Shown here piece by piece: positions 60,099 to 64,000 of a DNA stretch of 64,000 nucleotides; positions within the stretch are counted from its first letter, which is position 1; each line of letters starts with the position of its first letter. A program made the translations under genes and the position numbers. The notes beneath the pieces are model-generated. The model saw nothing but the letters and a program-made list of their open reading frames with translations, was not told where the DNA came from and did no database searches. This DNA comes from JAWXUU01 sp044426085 (GTDB taxonomy: Bacteria > Bacillota > Clostridia > Christensenellales > CAMQZB01). Where the stretch lies: NCBI GenBank assembly GCA_044426085.1, contig JAWXUU010000011.1, forward strand, positions 7,677 through 71,676, read 5' to 3'.

Positions 60099-61361
60099 AT
60101 GAAAAGAATACATAAAAATTTAAGAAAAGTACTTGCAATAGTTCTAGTTTGTGCTATGCTTACCATGAGCATGGGTGCTTATAGTGGGGATAATAAAGAG
60201 AAATACGAGCCAATTAATGCTATGGGTGCAAGTTTTTCAGACAGCAATACTTTAAGTAGAAATGAATTTAACATTGAACCAACATTTTCTCAAAGTTTAA
60301 TATTATCTCAAACTGAAAACGATGGTGAGTTTCTAGGCAGCTATACTTTAAATGCATTTTTTGGAGAAGAAACAGACACAATCCAAATGGATGGCATATT
60401 CACTCATAAAGCAATGAATGATACGGTGTCAGGTAAATTTGCTCTTCTTGAGAAAGAAGTGGAAATTAATGGTGTCGAATACTATATGTATGCAGATGTA
60501 TCAAAAGATGAAAATTCTGATAAAATATTTACAAGCATTTCATTAGTGCCATTAAATGCTTCAGGAGTATCTGATTATATTTTCTTTAGTATAGGGGAGC
60601 CTTTTGTAACTATTCAAATGTTAAATGATTTAAACAATAGAGGGGAAGAGGAGATGAGTGTCTATGGAGAGCCCAGAATGAGTAATGCTTCTAATTATTC
60701 TACTACAAATGATGTAGATTTTTCAAAATACGAAGAGAAAGAATCAACGACAGCTAGTATTGGTAGTGATACGGCAGCTTTTATAAAAATGTATCATAGC
60801 CAAGAATACTCAACAGTTGCCGTCACAATGGTAAGCAATGCCAATGAATTAATTAATGAAGTTGAACATAGTGGATATGCAATGATTAGACCAATGAATC
60901 TTGAATTTGGATTACAAAGAGTTGGTTCTTCTTCTCTTCAAATTTCAGGAGTTGAAGATCCGGGCTTTAACAGTGATGATTCAACATCTGTGTATGTTGC
61001 TAATTATTTAAGTTTGGTATCTGGAATATTAGGTGTATGGTATAAAACTCCTGCTGTTATAAGTAATTTTATTTCATTTTTATCATCATCAATTGACGGC
61101 GGGGAAATAACAGGCACTGATAAAGATTATACTAATAATTTCTCTTATTTGATTGATATAAATAATTCATATTTTTGGGATTTTGATGATGAAGTAATGA
61201 CAATTGTTTTTGGTTTGGGGAATGATGGAACTGCATCATTTAAAGCCTACGGACAAATAAAGTATCAGATTCAATATATACCAGTGGGAAGTAATTATCC
61301 GTCAAGTTATTATTTAAATTCAAATGAGGCATACACGGAAAGTGCTTTAATTGCGCAATGA
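60099..61361 (+). CDS. Large secreted protein of the ECF operon
   Basis: The protein has 420 aa: signal peptide (about 1-27, ending MGAYS), mature part beta-rich, acidic, with no Cys cluster or anchor. Start ATG 60099 behind AAAGGAG. It follows the small secreted protein after 117 bases, without a new promoter that I can see. No family recognised. Confidence 0.7.
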   Translation: MKRIHKNLRKVLAIVLVCAMLTMSMGAYSGDNKEKYEPINAMGASFSDSNTLSRNEFNIEPTFSQSLILSQTENDGEFLGSYTLNAFFGEETDTIQMDGIFTHKAMNDTVSGKFALLEKEVEINGVEYYMYADVSKDENSDKIFTSISLVPLNASGVSDYIFFSIGEPFVTIQMLNDLNNRGEEEMSVYGEPRMSNASNYSTTNDVDFSKYEEKESTTASIGSDTAAFIKMYHSQEYSTVAVTMVSNANELINEVEHSGYAMIRPMNLEFGLQRVGSSSLQISGVEDPGFNSDDSTSVYVANYLSLVSGILGVWYKTPAVISNFISFLSSSIDGGEITGTDKDYTNNFSYLIDINNSYFWDFDDEVMTIVFGLGNDGTASFKAYGQIKYQIQYIPVGSNYPSSYYLNSNEAYTESALIAQ

Positions 61362-61378
61362 AATATAAGGGAGAGGAA

Positions 61379-62053
61379 ATGAAATTTAAAAATAATAAAA
61401 GGATAACAATCAAAAGGAGCATCATTATTTGGATTGTAATCACTTCATTAATTGTGGGAAATATGTTGAGTTTTTTGCCTATAGGATTTAGTTATAAAAT
61501 TCATGATATTGGAAACAGCAGTTATCAAATGAAGATGATTGAAGACAATATTGATGAAGAATTAATAGCATTATTCTCTACTGGAACGAATGCATTCGTA
61601 ATTTATTTGCAATTTTATGCGTCTGGAAGTGATTATAATCTTGACCGTTTGATAGCAATGTTGAATGAGCAAATACGGTCAGTAGGTGTAGTGTTAGAAG
61701 GTGAAGATAGTAAAAATGTGCTTCAAGCAACTCATGAAGATATTCGTGATTTAAATGATATGCTTAAGGTATTATTAGAAGTGTCATACTCCATTAAGCA
61801 TACAATGCCGAGTGTAGATGGGAAATATGATAAGGAAGCATTATATGCTCTTGAAGAATTTCAATTAATGGATAAACTGATGAGGGATTTTTATTTCACT
61901 AGTCTCGGAGATGAAGCATGTGAAGAAAAAGGTGTGTATTTCGATGGGCAAATATTTGCTGAAGATCGTGCAAAATATCAACTAGAAAATTTTCGAAGTG
62001 AAGAATTTCAAGAAAATACCTTATTGCCGTTGTTGCAATGGTCTTCAAAATAA
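61379..62053 (+). CDS. Membrane-anchored helical protein of the ECF operon
   Basis: The protein has 224 aa from ATG 61379 behind AGGGAGAGG; an ATG at 61358 overlaps the previous stop but has no such site. One N-terminal transmembrane segment (about 17-38), then helical external domain. Unknown function. Confidence 0.65.
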   Translation: MKFKNNKRITIKRSIIIWIVITSLIVGNMLSFLPIGFSYKIHDIGNSSYQMKMIEDNIDEELIALFSTGTNAFVIYLQFYASGSDYNLDRLIAMLNEQIRSVGVVLEGEDSKNVLQATHEDIRDLNDMLKVLLEVSYSIKHTMPSVDGKYDKEALYALEEFQLMDKLMRDFYFTSLGDEACEEKGVYFDGQIFAEDRAKYQLENFRSEEFQENTLLPLLQWSSK

Positions 62054-62289
62054 ATCAAAGATTTTCCAATAATGAAAGAAAATAACGATGCAAATGTCAG
62101 TTGCGGTGGTGAACTTAGATGTTTAGTTCATCACCACAGCACAAGAAGATAAAAGCGGAGGTGCGGTCCGATGTGTGATTTGGTTTATTGTAAATAAAAA
62201 ACAAAATCAAAGCGAAGTAACGCAAAAAAATTACAAAGAAAATATAGAAGACTAGAACTAGAATACTAAAGCGAAAGGCTGACCACAAT

Positions 62290-62355
62290 ATGTGGCGGAG
62301 GCTTTGGTATTTCTTAGCATCGATTTTTAGTCCGCTGTATGGTATGCTTGACTAA
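62290..62355 (+). CDS. Possible 21-aa hydrophobic peptide
   Basis: ATG 62290 to TAA reads MWRRLWYFLASIFSPLYGMLD, quoted here in two parts for clarity as MWRRLWYFLAS and IFSPLYGMLD. GAAAGG lies about 13 bases upstream. The peptide is amphipathic, like small exported or toxic peptides. The gap 62054-62388 has no other gene. Confidence 0.25.
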   Translation: MWRRLWYFLASIFSPLYGMLD

Positions 62356-62388
62356 AGATTATTTATATAATGGAAAGCGAGGTAATTT

Positions 62389-63189
62389 ATGAGTAGAATA
62401 GATTTCAAAGGTGTAGAAGACACATTGTTTATCCCCTTAGCTGCTAGAGTTTTAGCTTCAAGAAGATTTCCAAACTTTTTTTATGATGAAAAATCTTTAC
62501 AATTTGAAGAACTAGAACAAGTAAAAAGGATAACTGAAAAAAGCTCAGAATATACTATGCTTGCTTCCGTTTCACGCTATTATGCTATGGATAAAATAGT
62601 AAAATCTTTCATAGAGCAAAACGAAGATGCGATTATTGTAAATTTAGGAGCTGGACTTGAAACAATGAACTATCGCATAAAACCAAATAAAGGGCATTTT
62701 TATCAAGTAGATTTCCCATCTGTTATAAAATCACGTGAGGAATTATTAGGTAAAGCTGATAATGAAACATTTATTCCATGTGATATTACAGATTTTTCGT
62801 GGGCAAAGCAGATTAATAAGGAAAAAGCAGTGTTATTAGTAGCTTTAGGTGTGTTTCAATACTTTAAGAATGAAGCGGTAAGTAAGTTTATAAAAAATAC
62901 AAAGAATACATTTAAAAATGCCGAGCTACTTTTTGATGCAACGGACGAAAATGGAATTAAATACGCACAAAAGTATGTAAAGAAAACTGGAAATCAAAGT
63001 GCTATGATGTATTTTTACATCAATGATTCTAAGAATTTTTGTGAAAAAGAGAGCATTGATTTAATTCTTGAACGAGGATTTTTTGCAGAATCAAGGAAAC
63101 AACTCAGAGGGTTAAAACTATACACTAAAATAGCAATGAAAGTTGTTGAGGATAAAGGGAGAGTAAAGTTACTCTATGTGAGATTATGA
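62389..63189 (+). CDS. LCM-family class I SAM-dependent methyltransferase
   Basis: The protein has 266 aa. DAIIVNLGAGLETMNYRI (about 83-100) is the SAM-binding loop of leucine-carboxyl-methyltransferase-like O-methyltransferases. YQVDFPSVIKSREEL and FIPCDITDFSW follow in the expected order. N-terminal AARVLASRRFPNFFYDEKS is typical too. The substrate is unknown. Start ATG 62389 behind AGCGAGGT. Confidence 0.85.
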   Translation: MSRIDFKGVEDTLFIPLAARVLASRRFPNFFYDEKSLQFEELEQVKRITEKSSEYTMLASVSRYYAMDKIVKSFIEQNEDAIIVNLGAGLETMNYRIKPNKGHFYQVDFPSVIKSREELLGKADNETFIPCDITDFSWAKQINKEKAVLLVALGVFQYFKNEAVSKFIKNTKNTFKNAELLFDATDENGIKYAQKYVKKTGNQSAMMYFYINDSKNFCEKESIDLILERGFFAESRKQLRGLKLYTKIAMKVVEDKGRVKLLYVRL

Positions 63190-63251
63190 GCATAACGAGA
63201 ATAACAAATAAATACAAGAAATTTATATAATATACTAGGAGGCTGATAAGT

Positions 63252-63545
63252 ATGGAGTTCAAAATTGCATTAATAATTATGGGATTAGTCAGTATAATTG
63301 GTGGATATATGGTTAAACAGCAACGATGGTTATCTTTCCATTTTGGCGTGCGAAAAATAAAAGTAGACATACCAAAATTCACACAATATATTTATAAAAA
63401 GGATTACTTGTGTGGTTTTGTTTGTATCTGTATGGGTGTTTTGGGTCTAATATTTGAAGTGAGCTTTCTAATTCCAGCAACTATTTTATTTGTGATAATG
63501 TTCGTGTTTGATATATATGCAGAAAATAAATTCAAGATTAAGTAA
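63252..63545 (+). CDS. Small three-helix membrane protein
   Basis: The protein has 97 aa with three membrane segments (about 4-20, 53-70, 72-90) and a basic loop. Start ATG 63252 behind TAGGAGGCTG. Resembles small DUF3784/DUF-type membrane proteins, family not certain. Confidence 0.6.
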   Translation: MEFKIALIIMGLVSIIGGYMVKQQRWLSFHFGVRKIKVDIPKFTQYIYKKDYLCGFVCICMGVLGLIFEVSFLIPATILFVIMFVFDIYAENKFKIK

Positions 63546-63611
63546 CACAATATGTGATAGGATTTAAGAAGATTATGAGCATAACACACATAACGACAAA
63601 ATAACAAACGC

Positions 63612-63642
63612 AAAGAGTAACTAAAGCAGTTGCTCTTTTTTT
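63612..63642 (+). terminator. Terminator before the DUF2089 gene
   Basis: AAAGAGTAAC pairs with GTTGCTCTTT around TAAAGCA and is followed by T-run. Confidence 0.8.
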
Positions 63643-63677
63643 GCCTAAAATAAATAAAATTAAATATAAAATAACAC

Positions 63678-63706
63678 TTGACTTTAATATTATTATAGTA
63701 TATACT
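63678..63706 (+). promoter_or_regulatory. Promoter of the DUF2089 gene
   Basis: TTGACT, a 17-base AT-rich spacer and TATACT. The spacer and -10 contain overlapping ATATTATTA repeats that could bind the regulator made downstream. Confidence 0.7.
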
Positions 63707-63732
63707 TAATATTATTAAAAAGGGGGCTTTAT

Positions 63733-64000
63733 ATGGCGATTGAAATTATTCCTGAATGGATATCGGGGCTTGATGATGAGGATGTGGCTTTTATCAAGAA
63801 GTTTATCTTGGCATCGGGTTCGCTGAAAGAAATTGCAACAAGTTATGGTGTGACATATCCAACGGTGAGGCTACGCCTTGACAAGTTGATTCAAAAAATC
63901 CGCATTGCAGAAACCGATGCAGCAGAGCCTTATGTGGCACTAATAAAAAGGCTTGCAGTTTCAGATAAATTGGATTTTGACACAGCTAAGATATTGATTA
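63733..64000 (+). CDS. DUF2089 family regulator (partial, runs off the window)
   Basis: The first 89 residues are visible. IPEWISGLDDEDVAFIKKFI, ASGSLKEIATSYGVTYPTVRLRLDKLI is the conserved DUF2089 HTH core. Such proteins usually regulate a following membrane or transport gene. RBS AAAGGGGG before ATG 63733. Confidence 0.88.
   Translation, partial: MAIEIIPEWISGLDDEDVAFIKKFILASGSLKEIATSYGVTYPTVRLRLDKLIQKIRIAETDAAEPYVALIKRLAVSDKLDFDTAKILI

Overview
The window is low-GC chromosomal DNA of an endospore-forming Firmicute, most likely an uncultured gut-type Clostridia. The evidence is a complete spoIIAA-spoIIAB-sigF operon, spoIVA, a YlmC/YmxH-type protein, AT-rich intergenic DNA, strong GGAGG ribosome binding sites and a tandem glycine riboswitch. 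No species can be named from sequence reading alone.

Backbone. 1-5752 holds two genes of unknown role (a TPR membrane protein and its partner), the forespore sigma factor operon on the minus strand and a six-gene tRNA cluster (Pro, CAT, Asp, Phe, Thr, Tyr). 18765-31640 is a second backbone block: nagB, degV, a glycine-riboswitch-controlled AGCS transporter, an RluA pseudouridine synthase, inorganic pyrophosphatase, a PRC-barrel protein, a DUF1294-like protein, spoIVA, mscS, an XTP pyrophosphatase, a YfcE-type phosphoesterase and a seven-gene tRNA cluster (Gly, Arg, His, Gln, Lys, Lys, Leu). Intergenic spaces here carry at least two families of hairpin-forming MITE-like repeats and a triplicated terminator-bearing repeat.

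Prophages. Two related filamentous (inovirus-like) prophages of about 13 kb sit in tRNA-Tyr (5694-18764, 59-bp att repeats) and tRNA-Leu(TAG) (31588-44452, 56-bp att repeats). Each runs integrase and CI-type repressor leftward, then rightward early genes, a small major-coat-like protein, a signal-peptide/Ig-like/C-terminal-anchor protein, large secreted proteins packed with DnaJ-like CxxCxGxG zinc-finger motifs, a 43-46 aa membrane peptide, a Zot/pI-type assembly ATPase and a replication gene. The replication modules differ. Prophage 1 has a Rep_trans rolling-circle initiator with a plausible nick-site hairpin. Prophage 2 has an HTH initiator with 22-bp iterons inside its own coding sequence. 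One 521-aa Cys-rich gene in prophage 1 is two genes in prophage 2. A third, decayed element lies next to prophage 2: an att fragment, tandem arm sites and the C-terminus of an integrase.

Accessory region, 44.6-62 kb. Small, AT-rich, often broken genes resemble a defence/toxin island: a PBECR4-like nuclease-domain protein behind a structured leader, a SLOG-like protein, three tiny Cro/CI regulators with palindromic operators, a protein with a deaminase-type CxE...PCxxC zinc site, and a Ser/Thr kinase preceded by a split membrane protein and a large protein interrupted by an in-frame stop. These are followed by a decayed AgrA-like response regulator and an ECF sigma / DUF4367 / secreted-protein operon with two copies of its own candidate promoter. 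The window ends with an LCM-type methyltransferase, a small membrane protein and the start of a DUF2089 gene.

The most novel material is the Cys-rich virion-protein arrays of the paired filamentous prophages with swapped replication modules, and the deaminase and kinase cassettes of the accessory island.
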